A DNA stretch of 64,000 bases from NCBI GenBank assembly GCA_024399545.1, contig JAKSNS010000004.1, positions 16,994-80,993 of the forward strand. The letters run 5' to 3'. Position numbers and translations under genes: made by a program. Every line of letters begins with the position of its first letter. Position 1 is the first letter of the stretch. Under the pieces are notes generated by a model that saw nothing but the letters and a program-made list of their open reading frames with translations, did no database searches and was not told where the DNA came from. Shown here piece after piece: positions 8,963-17,488 of the stretch. The stretch comes from Paludibacteraceae bacterium (GTDB lineage: Bacteria > Bacteroidota > Bacteroidia > Bacteroidales > Paludibacteraceae).

Positions 8963-10201
8963 ATGTTATACATACTGATTGGATTAATAGTTTTCGACTT
9001 TGCTTTAGGCAGGACTCTTTCGATGCTCAACGGACGTTGCGACACAAAGCCCGTCCCTGAGTGCATTCGCGACATTTATAGCGACGAAAAACGTGAACGT
9101 CAGGTTCGTTTCTCACGTGTCGGCAGGCGGTTCAGTTGGATACTCAACAGTGTCGAAACCCTCGCCATCCTTCTTATGATTCTCCTCGGCGGCTATAGGC
9201 TTCTTGACGAACTGATTCACGGATGGTGCGGCACAATCGAGTCTCCTATGCTTTCTGCCATAGCAATGGCGGCACTGTTTTTCCTGATATTGTCTATATT
9301 GTCACGGCTTCTGAATCTCCCTTTTGACATCTACCACACTTTCGGCATCATGCAGGATTTTGGGTTCAACAAAACTACGCCCAAGACGTTCACCCTCGAC
9401 ATTCTAAAAAGTATGGGGCTAAACATACTGATAACCACGCTTATATTAGCCGCTGTTGTAAGTATCTATATGCAGATGCCAGACTGGTTTTGGCTTCTTG
9501 CTTGGGCAGTCGTTTCTGGGTTCTCGCTTTTTATGAGCTATTTCTACTCACAACTGATTGTGCCGCTTTTCAACAAACAATCGCCTCTCGAAGAGGGTGA
9601 GTTGCGAAACTCAATAAAAGAGCTGGCTGAGAAATCCAATTTCAGTCTCCGCGACATTTACGTAATGGATAGTAGCAAACGCTCAACAATAGCAAACGCA
9701 TATTTCACGGGGTTTGGCCATAGACGCAGGATTGTCCTTTATGACACTCTCATCGAACAACTTACAACCGAGGAGATTACGGCTGTACTCGCCCACGAGA
9801 TTGGACATTATCGCCACCGCCACACCCTCAAGTCTATCATCGTTTCTTTGGTGACTTCCCTACTTATGTTCTATCTGTTGGGGCTTACGCTTAAATACAA
9901 TCTCTGTGCTGCTGCCTTAGGTTGCGTAGCCTCTTTCCATGTGAATATGTACTTTTTCTATACGCTCTACACGCCAATTGAGACTATTCTCTCGCTTGCA
10001 GGCAACGCTCTTAGCCGCAAACACGAGTATCAAGCGGACGACTATACAAAAAAGTGTGGCGTAGCCGAGGCTCAAATCACCGCCCTCAAGAAGTTGTCAG
10101 GCAACTCATTATCCAATCCTACACCCCACCCTGCCTTTGTCTTTTTCCACTACTCACACCCAACCCTCGTTGACCGCATAAACAACCTGCGACACCCTTA
10201 A
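8963..10201 (+). CDS. M48 family zinc metallopeptidase (Ste24/CAAX protease-like)
   Basis: Integral membrane zinc protease of 412 residues. Several hydrophobic segments flank the site: residues about 1-15, 62-85, 95-120, 150-195, 288-330. The zinc motif HEIGH is at 278-282, within AVLAHEIGHYRHRHT, and the third ligand is in SRKHEYQADDY. The length and the N-terminal membrane helices match Ste24-type CAAX prenyl protease 1 rather than HtpX. Bacteria lack prenylated CAAX proteins, so the likely role is membrane-protein quality control (inference). No promoter consensus was found in the 142-bp gap upstream. Confidence 0.88.
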   Translation: MLYILIGLIVFDFALGRTLSMLNGRCDTKPVPECIRDIYSDEKRERQVRFSRVGRRFSWILNSVETLAILLMILLGGYRLLDELIHGWCGTIESPMLSAIAMAALFFLILSILSRLLNLPFDIYHTFGIMQDFGFNKTTPKTFTLDILKSMGLNILITTLILAAVVSIYMQMPDWFWLLAWAVVSGFSLFMSYFYSQLIVPLFNKQSPLEEGELRNSIKELAEKSNFSLRDIYVMDSSKRSTIANAYFTGFGHRRRIVLYDTLIEQLTTEEITAVLAHEIGHYRHRHTLKSIIVSLVTSLLMFYLLGLTLKYNLCAAALGCVASFHVNMYFFYTLYTPIETILSLAGNALSRKHEYQADDYTKKCGVAEAQITALKKLSGNSLSNPTPHPAFVFFHYSHPTLVDRINNLRHP

Positions 10202-10240
10202 AAACGACTCATAAACAGTATCACAATAATAAATAAAACT

Positions 10241-11407
10241 ATGAACATAGACTTTTCTTATTGCAACCCAACGCAGATTCATTTCGGCAAAACTGCCCTC
10301 ACCCACCTTTCACAAGAGTTGGCAAAATACGGCAGTAACGTTCTCATGGTTTACGGCAAATCATCTATCAAGAAAATAGGCCTTTACGACCAAGTCATAA
10401 AAATCCTGCAAGATGCTGGCAAACAAGTCACGGAACTTTCAGGTATTAACTCCAACCCCCGCTACACTCAGGTTCTCGAAGGCGCGCGTCTTGTTCGCGA
10501 AAACAGCATAGACCTCATCCTCGCCGTAGGTGGTGGCTCGGTTATCGACTGCTGCAAAGGCATTTCCGTCTCATCATACGCCACAGGCGACCCTTGGGAG
10601 AGATTTTGGATTAACAAAGAGACCCCTACCGAAAAAGTCATTCCTATAGGCACAATACTGACAATGGTAGGCACAGGTTCCGAGATGAATTCAGGTTCAG
10701 TCATCACCAACGAAGAGCAGAAAATCAAGAACGGTGCCGTTTTCCCATTAGCGATGATGACCCCCCGTTTCTCAATCCTCAACCCAGAATACACATTCTC
10801 AGTGCCTAAATATCAGATGGTTTCTGGCATCGCCGACATCTTCTCTCACCTCATGGAGCAATATCTCTCAGGCGACGACGACTGCACAACCGACTATCTC
10901 CTCGAAGGAAACATGCTTGCGCTGATCTCCGCGTCACGCAAAGCCATTGTAAATCCCGAGGACTACGAGGCACGAAGCAACATAATGTGGTGTGCCACAA
11001 TGGGCTTAAACAGAATCCTTGGTGTCAGCAAACAGCAGGATTGGGAGGTTCACATGATTGAGCATCAGCTTGGGGCATACACTGATTGCGCACACGGCAT
11101 AGGTCTTGCCATAATCTCACCTGCCTACTTCCGCCACGTCTTCCGCCACGGCCTTCACCGCTACGTGCGTTTCGCCAAAAACGTCTGGAAAGTTGACCCG
11201 ACAGGCAAAACCGATGAACAGATAGCATTAGAAGGCATCTCGCGTTTCGAGTCATTTATTCGTGAGTTAGGCATCCCCGCAACCCTCCGCGAAGTCGGAG
11301 CAACCCGCGAAATGCTCCCTCTCATAGCCAACTCCACAATCCTCGGCGGAGGCTACTACAAAGTCACCGCAGACGACATCCTCCAAATCTTGAACGACTG
11401 CTATTAA
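10241..11407 (+). CDS. Iron-containing alcohol dehydrogenase (YqhD/BdhA type)
   Basis: Group III metal-dependent alcohol dehydrogenase of 388 residues, probably reducing aldehydes with NADPH. It opens with DFSYCNPTQIHFGK and has the dinucleotide-binding loop AVGGGSVIDCCKGI. Metal ligands lie in SGIADIFSHLMEQYL (D, H) and in the later HQLGAYTDCAHGIGLAI (H, H). GTGSEMNSGSVITNE is also typical. It starts 39 bp after the M48 gene and may be transcribed with it. The substrate cannot be read from sequence. Confidence 0.88.
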   Translation: MNIDFSYCNPTQIHFGKTALTHLSQELAKYGSNVLMVYGKSSIKKIGLYDQVIKILQDAGKQVTELSGINSNPRYTQVLEGARLVRENSIDLILAVGGGSVIDCCKGISVSSYATGDPWERFWINKETPTEKVIPIGTILTMVGTGSEMNSGSVITNEEQKIKNGAVFPLAMMTPRFSILNPEYTFSVPKYQMVSGIADIFSHLMEQYLSGDDDCTTDYLLEGNMLALISASRKAIVNPEDYEARSNIMWCATMGLNRILGVSKQQDWEVHMIEHQLGAYTDCAHGIGLAIISPAYFRHVFRHGLHRYVRFAKNVWKVDPTGKTDEQIALEGISRFESFIRELGIPATLREVGATREMLPLIANSTILGGGYYKVTADDILQILNDCY

Positions 11408-11417
11408 AAATATTCAG

Positions 11418-11580
11418 TTCTATAACGAATTGAGCGGGTATTAAGCTGCAAGCCGAACAATCGTGCAAATGAAAGCAGAGTCAAGCTCGCTTGAACTCTG
11501 CTGAATGTAGCCGATTGTGAATTTATTCAACGCAAAGAGCTTGCTCATTTGCTGAGGCGCAGCGCATTTTATCTAAAATA
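11418..11580. repeat. Gene-free segment with dispersed motif and hairpin
   Basis: Holds the motif TATAACGAATTGAGCGG (11421-11437), which recurs with small changes at 28999-29016 and 58998-59014. It also holds a hairpin at about 11475-11501 (GCAGAGT ... ACTCTGC). No credible gene is present. The 11408-12223 interval is about 815 bp and consists of this segment, a pair of direct repeats and an inverted-repeat element. Confidence 0.6.
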
Positions 11581-11656
11581 GACAACAAGATGAGTAAAAG
11601 CGGAACAAGTAAAAAATACATATTTGTACCAAGTTATTATTTTATCATCACTAAGG

Positions 11657-11719
11657 AGAACAGATGTGTTAGCATGATGGTTTTTTCGGAAACTCAAAAG
11701 CCATGCAAAATATGTCTTT
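11657..11719. repeat. 63-bp direct repeat, copy 1
   Basis: Begins AGAACAGATGTGTTAGCATG and ends near GCCATGCAAAATATGTCTTT. A near-identical copy (about three changes) is at 12028-12090. The unit can fold, as GCATG...GGTTTT pairs with AAAAGCCATGC. The two copies bracket the inverted-repeat element at 11783-12008. Confidence 0.85.
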
Positions 11720-11782
11720 GTCCTGACTTCGGGAATGCGTCACCAAAAATATGTTTTACGGGTCGGAAAGAGTAAGACATAT

Positions 11783-12008
11783 AAAAACCTACCCCCAACT
11801 TTTTAGGTGAAATTATTGAAATTATTGAAATCGCATGCAAGCCGAAACCTCAAATGCGCACATAAATGTACACACAAACTCACAACACAAAAGAGCAAGC
11901 AAAGAGCAAGCCCTACCGTACCATAAAAAACAGAAAATCGTATAATGACTTCTCAAACGATTTCAATAATTTCAATAATTTCACCTGAAAAGTTGGAGGG
12001 TGGTTTTT
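11783..12008. repeat. Inverted-repeat element, family 1 copy A
   Basis: About 226 bp bounded by 51-bp inverted arms (11783-11833 and 11958-12008) with about four mismatches. Each arm contains the AATTATTGA-type tandem motif and AGGTGAAATTATTG. The core carries AGAGCAAGCCCTACCGTACC, the reverse complement of the core in copies B (46211-46516) and C (59706-59900). There is no open reading frame of note. It looks like a small non-autonomous mobile or regulatory element. Confidence 0.8.
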
Positions 12009-12027
12009 CCTCCTGTTTTATCCTTTC

Positions 12028-12090
12028 AGAACAGATGTGTTAGCATGATGGCTTTTTCGGGAACTCAAAAGCCATGCAAAATGTGTCTTT
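12028..12090. repeat. 63-bp direct repeat, copy 2
   Basis: Second copy of the repeat at 11657-11719, same orientation, on the other side of the family 1 element. Confidence 0.85.
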
Positions 12091-12223
12091 ATGTTGCAAT
12101 GCTTAGACATAGCTTCCGCCCTGCCCTATACTTTTTCGCTCTTGCAGAGCTTATTTGAATCTGTACTAACAGGTTACTAATAACACTATCCACTCAAAAA
12201 GTTATAGAGCCGAAACTTTATTT

Positions 12224-13513
12224 TTACATTCCACCTATAGGCTGAACCACGCGACGCGATTTCTCGACATCGAGCATCTGATAAAGCATATTCTTAGGAT
12301 CATCAAAAAGTTTCTTATTCGCAAGGTAGTCCTTTTCCTGATAGTCTGAAGCCTGCAAGAAAAGGTTATGACTTAGGCAGCGTTTCAACTGGTCGATATT
12401 CATCGAACCGTTCGCCCAACGTGAACATTCATCTAGTTTAAGATAACGTTTGCAGTGTTGCCACTCCTCATCAGGCAATCTTTCCAAACCTTTTGCTTCG
12501 GGATTTGCCTCCATAGTCTCCCTATATACAACATCAAGTCTCGGCAAATCAACCCATTGCGACATAGTAGTCTCAAGCAGTTTCAAGTTTTTCTTGTTGC
12601 GATCGGTATAATAACCAAGATACGCATGGTTTGGAGTTACGAAAATTATAGGTTTCAACCCAATTTTACGCATTACCGAGGCAAAAAAAACACAAGCATC
12701 CACACAATTCGCCTGACGCAGTTTATAGACCTCCTCAAAGAAACGAATATGCTGAACATTCGCCCTTTTTGCAGGCGAAGAGGTGGTAGAGATTGAAGCG
12801 TATGTCATTCCACGGTTGAGCGCATAATGCCAAATTGCCTCGACTTGTTTCACAACCTCATCCTTACCAGATTGATAACCAACAATCCTACGGGTAACTC
12901 CCTGGTCAAGCATAGAAGAGATAACACTGTCAATGTATGGATGTTCCTCATTGACATACGCAGTAAACATCCAACGGAAATCATGTATTTCGCCAGCCGT
13001 ATCTTTAAGTGAGAGCAGGCATTCGTTGGCGGAACGGTAATTAATCCTGATATTCTTAACATCCACCTCCTCGTCATCTATAATACAGTGTATAGTGAGG
13101 TCAACAACACCCTGACGACGAATGCGATAGAGGTCATCGTATTTCCATTTTACGATAGGGTGTAACGTGTATCTATGATTTCGTTGTTCAAGGACTTGTT
13201 GAACCTGCGTAGTGTAATTCAACGGTGTTGAATCAATCACCAATGTCATAACAGCATTGTGGCAAGGAGCTGTGGCTTTTACCGTAAAGAATGATGTCTT
13301 TTCATTTATCACTGAGTCATCAGGGACAAAATGAGAAAGTCCAAGTACGAGGGACGGATAAAAGAGGTTCTCGAAAGAGACATTATAAGTAGCCTGAAAA
13401 TTGACCATCTTTGGGTCATATTTTCTACCACAAGCCGACACAAACAGCATTGTCACCACAAGGAATACGAGTGATAAACGTCTTATATATGGATTTTCAA
13501 CACGAAAAGACAT
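12224..13513 (-). CDS. Lipoprotein with transglutaminase-like domain
   Basis: 429 residues. The N-terminal signal ends in a lipobox (LFVSAC), so it is probably anchored in the outer membrane or periplasm. A beta-rich N-terminal half is followed by a transglutaminase/cysteine-protease-like core: QANCVDACVFFASVMRKIGL supplies the Cys, TPNHAYLGYY the His, and LLETT lies where the third residue is expected. The catalytic type is inferred from this Cys-His arrangement. It starts 5 bp after the EF-hand membrane protein and ends a seven-gene minus-strand string. Downstream is a repeat-rich gap. Confidence 0.7.
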   Translation of the reverse strand: MSFRVENPYIRRLSLVFLVVTMLFVSACGRKYDPKMVNFQATYNVSFENLFYPSLVLGLSHFVPDDSVINEKTSFFTVKATAPCHNAVMTLVIDSTPLNYTTQVQQVLEQRNHRYTLHPIVKWKYDDLYRIRRQGVVDLTIHCIIDDEEVDVKNIRINYRSANECLLSLKDTAGEIHDFRWMFTAYVNEEHPYIDSVISSMLDQGVTRRIVGYQSGKDEVVKQVEAIWHYALNRGMTYASISTTSSPAKRANVQHIRFFEEVYKLRQANCVDACVFFASVMRKIGLKPIIFVTPNHAYLGYYTDRNKKNLKLLETTMSQWVDLPRLDVVYRETMEANPEAKGLERLPDEEWQHCKRYLKLDECSRWANGSMNIDQLKRCLSHNLFLQASDYQEKDYLANKKLFDDPKNMLYQMLDVEKSRRVVQPIGGM

Positions 13514-13518
13514 AAATA

Positions 13519-15450
13519 CTATAACCCAAGTTTACCCATTGCCCAAAAATACCAGCAAACCACTAAAGCCGCCATAACCAACATTATAACGATAGCCAAA
13601 AGCACCCATCTCCACTTTCCGCTTTTTTTCTTGATAGCCCCCTCGAAACGCAAGTCAGGTATCTGAATTTTAGGGACAACCGCAGCCTTGGTCAATGTGT
13701 TACCAAATAAAATACTAATTATCAAAGAGGTATTCATCGCCCATCCATTGGCATTTAACAACGGAGACAAATCCCTCTTCCTCAGTTTCAACCATGCCAA
13801 AACCATCGACGGACCAGAAATCAGCAGCAGCACGCCTGCTATGGCAATTGGCATTTGCCACCAAGACAAATTAATGAATCCAGTGAAGGCACTTGTCAAA
13901 AAACCTCCGATATACCCAATCGCCATACCGATGGCTGCAAAGATACCACAGAACTTAGCAATATCAAATGCCTGTTTTTTCGATTTTTCCGTATCCTCTA
14001 TCTGTTTATCAACTACCTCAGACGCTTTTTGTATATTCTCCGTAGAGGTGTCAATCTTGGCAGATGCCTCGTCTAATACTTTTTGTTCTTTGGCGGACGC
14101 TATCTTCGAGACTTGGTTTTCAATAAAGTCAATGAATTTCCTATATGGCATATAGAACGCCTGACCAATCGAAATAGGGTTGTCAATAATATGCAGGACT
14201 GTAGCATCATAGTCATTTCCAGCCCTATCAAAAAACAACGCATGCGTCCCCACACGGATATTCCTAACCCCACCTGAAGTCAAAGCCGCCACAATGTTCA
14301 TACTCTTACCCAAGGTCTTAGACTCGCAATGACAATAAATGAGGAACATTCCAGTATGCCTTGCCTGTTCAACAGAGACGTTCAAGTTATCTATTTTCAG
14401 ACAAAGTTTACAACACCTCTGGTCAATATACAACTCACCCGCCTGGAAAATAGCCAACTTCTTGCCATCGTAAAAATCTGAGAAAGTAACATAATTGCAC
14501 AGCAACCTATAGAAATCCCTACGCAACATAACCAATTTGCGCATCTCCTCAATTACCGTACGTTTCTCCGCCAAATCCTTCTCTGCCTCCACGACACTCT
14601 TCCCAACTTCCTCACGACCAGCCATCCATGCCCTGTAAATGCCAATCTTCGCTTTCACCTCACGCCATTGTTCCTCGCTCAACTCCCTCTTTTCGCCGAA
14701 CATTGGCACAAGCACTTCACTGTGCAAGACCTCCATTCTTCTTTTCCATGCAGGGTTTACGTTATTCCAATTAAGCACAGACTTCTCGCCTACCCTTGCC
14801 AACGGCATTTTCTCCAAAGCGGCACACTCTTCTGAAAGAACGTCCGAGGCAATAGCCTCAACATCAGCCACCTTGACATCCAAAGTCTCAACAGCATTGT
14901 CAGCATACCTTGCCACAGCACAACGTGCGAAATAATCATCAATCTTGCTTTCAACAGCCTCGATTGCCTTATTAGCAGCATCACTTTTATCACCAAAAGG
15001 CAAATTCTCAGCAGTAGCCTCAGTCGCTTTGTCAATTTTAGCCTTAATTTCAGCGTCAAGTTCGGCAACAATTGCGTCGGCATCACTCACCAACGCTTTT
15101 TCCATTCCCTTGCTCTCCATCAAAGCAGCAATCTTAGCAGCATCGGCATCACTCCTGTTTAATGCAGACAAAGGCAACTCGTCACCTTCCGTAAGCAGGA
15201 TGTCTATATTGTTCAGCATACGACACAGGTAATTCGTCGTATCGTTTATCTCGTTTATATGAATCGCCCCATCCTTGTTCGAGTCAAGCAGGGTTAACGA
15301 TTTCTCCTCAAGTTCCAAACCGCTAACTGGACACGACAGAACCGTCCATAATTTAGGATCAAGTTTAGGCAATCTCTTTATCTCGTCCGCCGTTTCTACT
15401 TTCACCCTCGGCGTTCCGCCTACCATTGAGTATCTCCATTGTTCTGACAT
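13519..15450 (-). CDS. Membrane protein with N-terminal EF-hand, function unknown
   Basis: 643 residues; I do not recognise the family. Residues 56-67 form a textbook EF-hand loop (D-S-N-K-D-G-A-I-H-I-N-E), so calcium binding is likely. The middle (about 70-330) is charged, helical and Ala/Glu/Lys-rich. The last 150 residues hold several hydrophobic segments (IAKFCGIFAAIGMAIGYIGG; MPIAIAGVLLLISG; WVLLAIVIMLVMAALVVC). A helical segment just before them (KIDTSTENIQKASEVVDKQ) could be coiled coil. Its neighbour, 5 bp downstream, is the transglutaminase-like lipoprotein; the pair may work together in the envelope (inference). Confidence 0.7.
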   Translation of the reverse strand: MSEQWRYSMVGGTPRVKVETADEIKRLPKLDPKLWTVLSCPVSGLELEEKSLTLLDSNKDGAIHINEINDTTNYLCRMLNNIDILLTEGDELPLSALNRSDADAAKIAALMESKGMEKALVSDADAIVAELDAEIKAKIDKATEATAENLPFGDKSDAANKAIEAVESKIDDYFARCAVARYADNAVETLDVKVADVEAIASDVLSEECAALEKMPLARVGEKSVLNWNNVNPAWKRRMEVLHSEVLVPMFGEKRELSEEQWREVKAKIGIYRAWMAGREEVGKSVVEAEKDLAEKRTVIEEMRKLVMLRRDFYRLLCNYVTFSDFYDGKKLAIFQAGELYIDQRCCKLCLKIDNLNVSVEQARHTGMFLIYCHCESKTLGKSMNIVAALTSGGVRNIRVGTHALFFDRAGNDYDATVLHIIDNPISIGQAFYMPYRKFIDFIENQVSKIASAKEQKVLDEASAKIDTSTENIQKASEVVDKQIEDTEKSKKQAFDIAKFCGIFAAIGMAIGYIGGFLTSAFTGFINLSWWQMPIAIAGVLLLISGPSMVLAWLKLRKRDLSPLLNANGWAMNTSLIISILFGNTLTKAAVVPKIQIPDLRFEGAIKKKSGKWRWVLLAIVIMLVMAALVVCWYFWAMGKLGL

Positions 15451-15463
15451 AGGGCTTATTTTT

Positions 15464-16606
15464 TTAAGGTTTCAACAAATCTCTTCTTATTATCCTGTAA
15501 TGAGGATGGTAGCACTCATTAAACACTTTTGAATGGTGCATACCATACTTCCCTTCTGCCAATCGTGTACTAATCAAAGTCAAATCCTCGGTGAAATTAT
15601 CAACCTTGAAATTGTATTCCTTCATAATCGAAAGTATGAAATTCCACTCTTTCAGCCAACCTGCCGTGTCAACCTTCACCTCGACAGACTGCATAAGGTC
15701 ATTCACATAACCTTTGGTATTAATTTCCCCGTTTTTGATTTTCCACAAATCAACCCTCACGTATCTTCCTAACGCACCACACTTCTCCATACCTGTCGCT
15801 TCAGCGAACATTCCTTTGCAATCCATCTTTTTACCTACGGTCATACTATCCACCATTTTCAACTCGTCTTTTATATATTTCTTAGCCCTACCTTTACTTT
15901 CTATAATGTGTCCTGCACCAAAATAATCCTGGTAGAAACTTTTATAAACGTCGCAAAGAGTTATCTTAGGGTACCTGCATTTCATCTCCTTAAGCGAAGC
16001 CAACACATTCATAGAAGTCAATTCACCGTAGTTTGCTATGCTAAACAGATTGCAAACCCAACTCAGCACCTCGCGATGCCCTCCCTTCTCAACTTTGTCC
16101 TCTATTAAGCATAAGCCCTTTTCAACCTCTGCATTTACATATTTCTTGTACAGCAAATCAAGCACGCCGCTCTCCTCACGGCCGCTTGTCATAAAAGGTA
16201 TCACCCTCTTACCTGCCAATCTCTCGTCACGGGCAAAAGAAGCCGCAGGTGCCGCCCAATCTCCGAACCAAACAGGGGAACCAATGAAAACCACATCGTA
16301 ATCTTCCATTCGCACCTCTGGAAGTTTAAGCTCTATCCTTATGTTTTTATGAAACTCTGTTTTCGCCCTCAACTCAAACGAGTCAGCATTTTGCGAATAA
16401 GGCACGGCTGGTTCAATCCTCAACAAGTCACCGCCTGTATATCTTGCAATGTATTCAGCCATTGCCTGGGTATGACCCCCTTTAGAATAGTATGCCACAA
16501 GTACACGGAGTCTGCCGTTCCCTGGATTTTTCCCCATCAAGGTTACAGGCATTCCCATAACGAAAAGCATTAGCACAAGAAGTGCCTTGAAAACATTTTT
16601 TCCCAT
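15464..16606 (-). CDS. Secreted flavodoxin fused to an unknown domain
   Basis: 380 residues. A signal peptide (FKALLVLMLFVMGMPVTLMG) precedes a flavodoxin-like domain (about 33-180): VLVAYYSKGGHTQAMAEYIA is the FMN phosphate loop and VFIGSPVWFGDWAAPAASF the second flavin loop. The C-terminal half (about 210-380; VYKSFYQDYFGAGHIIES) is unlike flavodoxin and I do not recognise it. An exported flavodoxin suggests redox work outside the cytoplasm. Gene gaps are 6 bp upstream and 13 bp downstream, so it belongs to the long minus-strand operon. Confidence 0.75.
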   Translation of the reverse strand: MGKNVFKALLVLMLFVMGMPVTLMGKNPGNGRLRVLVAYYSKGGHTQAMAEYIARYTGGDLLRIEPAVPYSQNADSFELRAKTEFHKNIRIELKLPEVRMEDYDVVFIGSPVWFGDWAAPAASFARDERLAGKRVIPFMTSGREESGVLDLLYKKYVNAEVEKGLCLIEDKVEKGGHREVLSWVCNLFSIANYGELTSMNVLASLKEMKCRYPKITLCDVYKSFYQDYFGAGHIIESKGRAKKYIKDELKMVDSMTVGKKMDCKGMFAEATGMEKCGALGRYVRVDLWKIKNGEINTKGYVNDLMQSVEVKVDTAGWLKEWNFILSIMKEYNFKVDNFTEDLTLISTRLAEGKYGMHHSKVFNECYHPHYRIIRRDLLKP

Positions 16607-16612
16607 AATACT

Positions 16613-17488
16613 CTATTTTATGAATCTCTTTAATATGTTACCATACTCGTCAATCCTCCTGTCACGGAAGAAAGGCCACCACCTTCTCACGTTTTCGGAG
16701 TGTTTTAGGTCAATATCCACCATCAAGACGCACTCTTCGTCTTTTGGTGCTTGAGCAAGCAACTCGCCCTGCGAACCTGCCACGAAACTGCTTCCCCAGA
16801 ATTGTATCCCCTTTGTCCTGCCGCTTGGGTCATCCTCATGGCCTGTCCTATTGACAGTCACCACAGGCAACCCATTAGCCACCGCATGCCCCCTCTGCAC
16901 AGTTATCCACGCCTCACGCTGACGTTCCTGCTCTTCAATGCTGTCACTGCTTTCGTAACCTATGGCCGTTGGATAAATCAGCACTTCTGATCCAGCCATA
17001 GACATGAGCCTTGCAGCCTCAGGATACCATTGATCCCAACATACCATAACCCCCAAAGTCCCTACGGATGTCTGTATCGGATTAAAACCCAAGTCCCCAG
17101 GAGTGAAGTAGAATTTCTCATAATAAGCAGGGTCGTCAGGTATGTGCATTTTTCTGTATTTCCCGGCAATGCTTCCGTCTTTCTCGAAAACGACAGCTGT
17201 GTTATGATACAAACCAGCCGCCCGACGCTCGAACATAGAGGTCACAAGTACGACGCCACATTCTCGTGCCACGCCACTGTAGAAATCAGTCCCCTGACCA
17301 GGAATACTCTCCGCAAGGTCAAAGTTCCTCACATCCTCTGTCTGGCAGAAATATGTGGTGTCGTGAAGTTCCTGAAGAACCACGAGTTCCGCACCTTCTT
17401 TAGCCGCTTTCCTTATTTGTTCAGCCAGTTTCCTTCTATTCTCGTTTTTGTCTGCGCCTATGCGCTGCTGTATCAATGCTGTTTTCAT
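16613..17488 (-). CDS. aguB: Carbon-nitrogen hydrolase, N-carbamoylputrescine amidase type
   Basis: Nitrilase-superfamily amidase of 291 residues. The triad is visible: E40 in VVLQELHD, K113 in KYRKMHIPDDP and C150 in VMVCWDQWYPE. MKTALIQQ at the start and RRWWPFFRDRRIDEYG near the end match N-carbamoylputrescine amidase, which makes putrescine in the agmatine route. The usual partner, agmatine deiminase, is not in this window, so it may be elsewhere. Its start overlaps the end of the porin-like gene by 4 bp. Confidence 0.85.
   Translation of the reverse strand: MKTALIQQRIGADKNENRRKLAEQIRKAAKEGAELVVLQELHDTTYFCQTEDVRNFDLAESIPGQGTDFYSGVARECGVVLVTSMFERRAAGLYHNTAVVFEKDGSIAGKYRKMHIPDDPAYYEKFYFTPGDLGFNPIQTSVGTLGVMVCWDQWYPEAARLMSMAGSEVLIYPTAIGYESSDSIEEQERQREAWITVQRGHAVANGLPVVTVNRTGHEDDPSGRTKGIQFWGSSFVAGSQGELLAQAPKDEECVLMVDIDLKHSENVRRWWPFFRDRRIDEYGNILKRFIK

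Noticed and set aside
11590..11775. 61-codon frame in the repeat-rich gap
   Set aside because: Most of it lies in the 63-bp direct repeat and there is no ribosome binding site or homology that I recognise.
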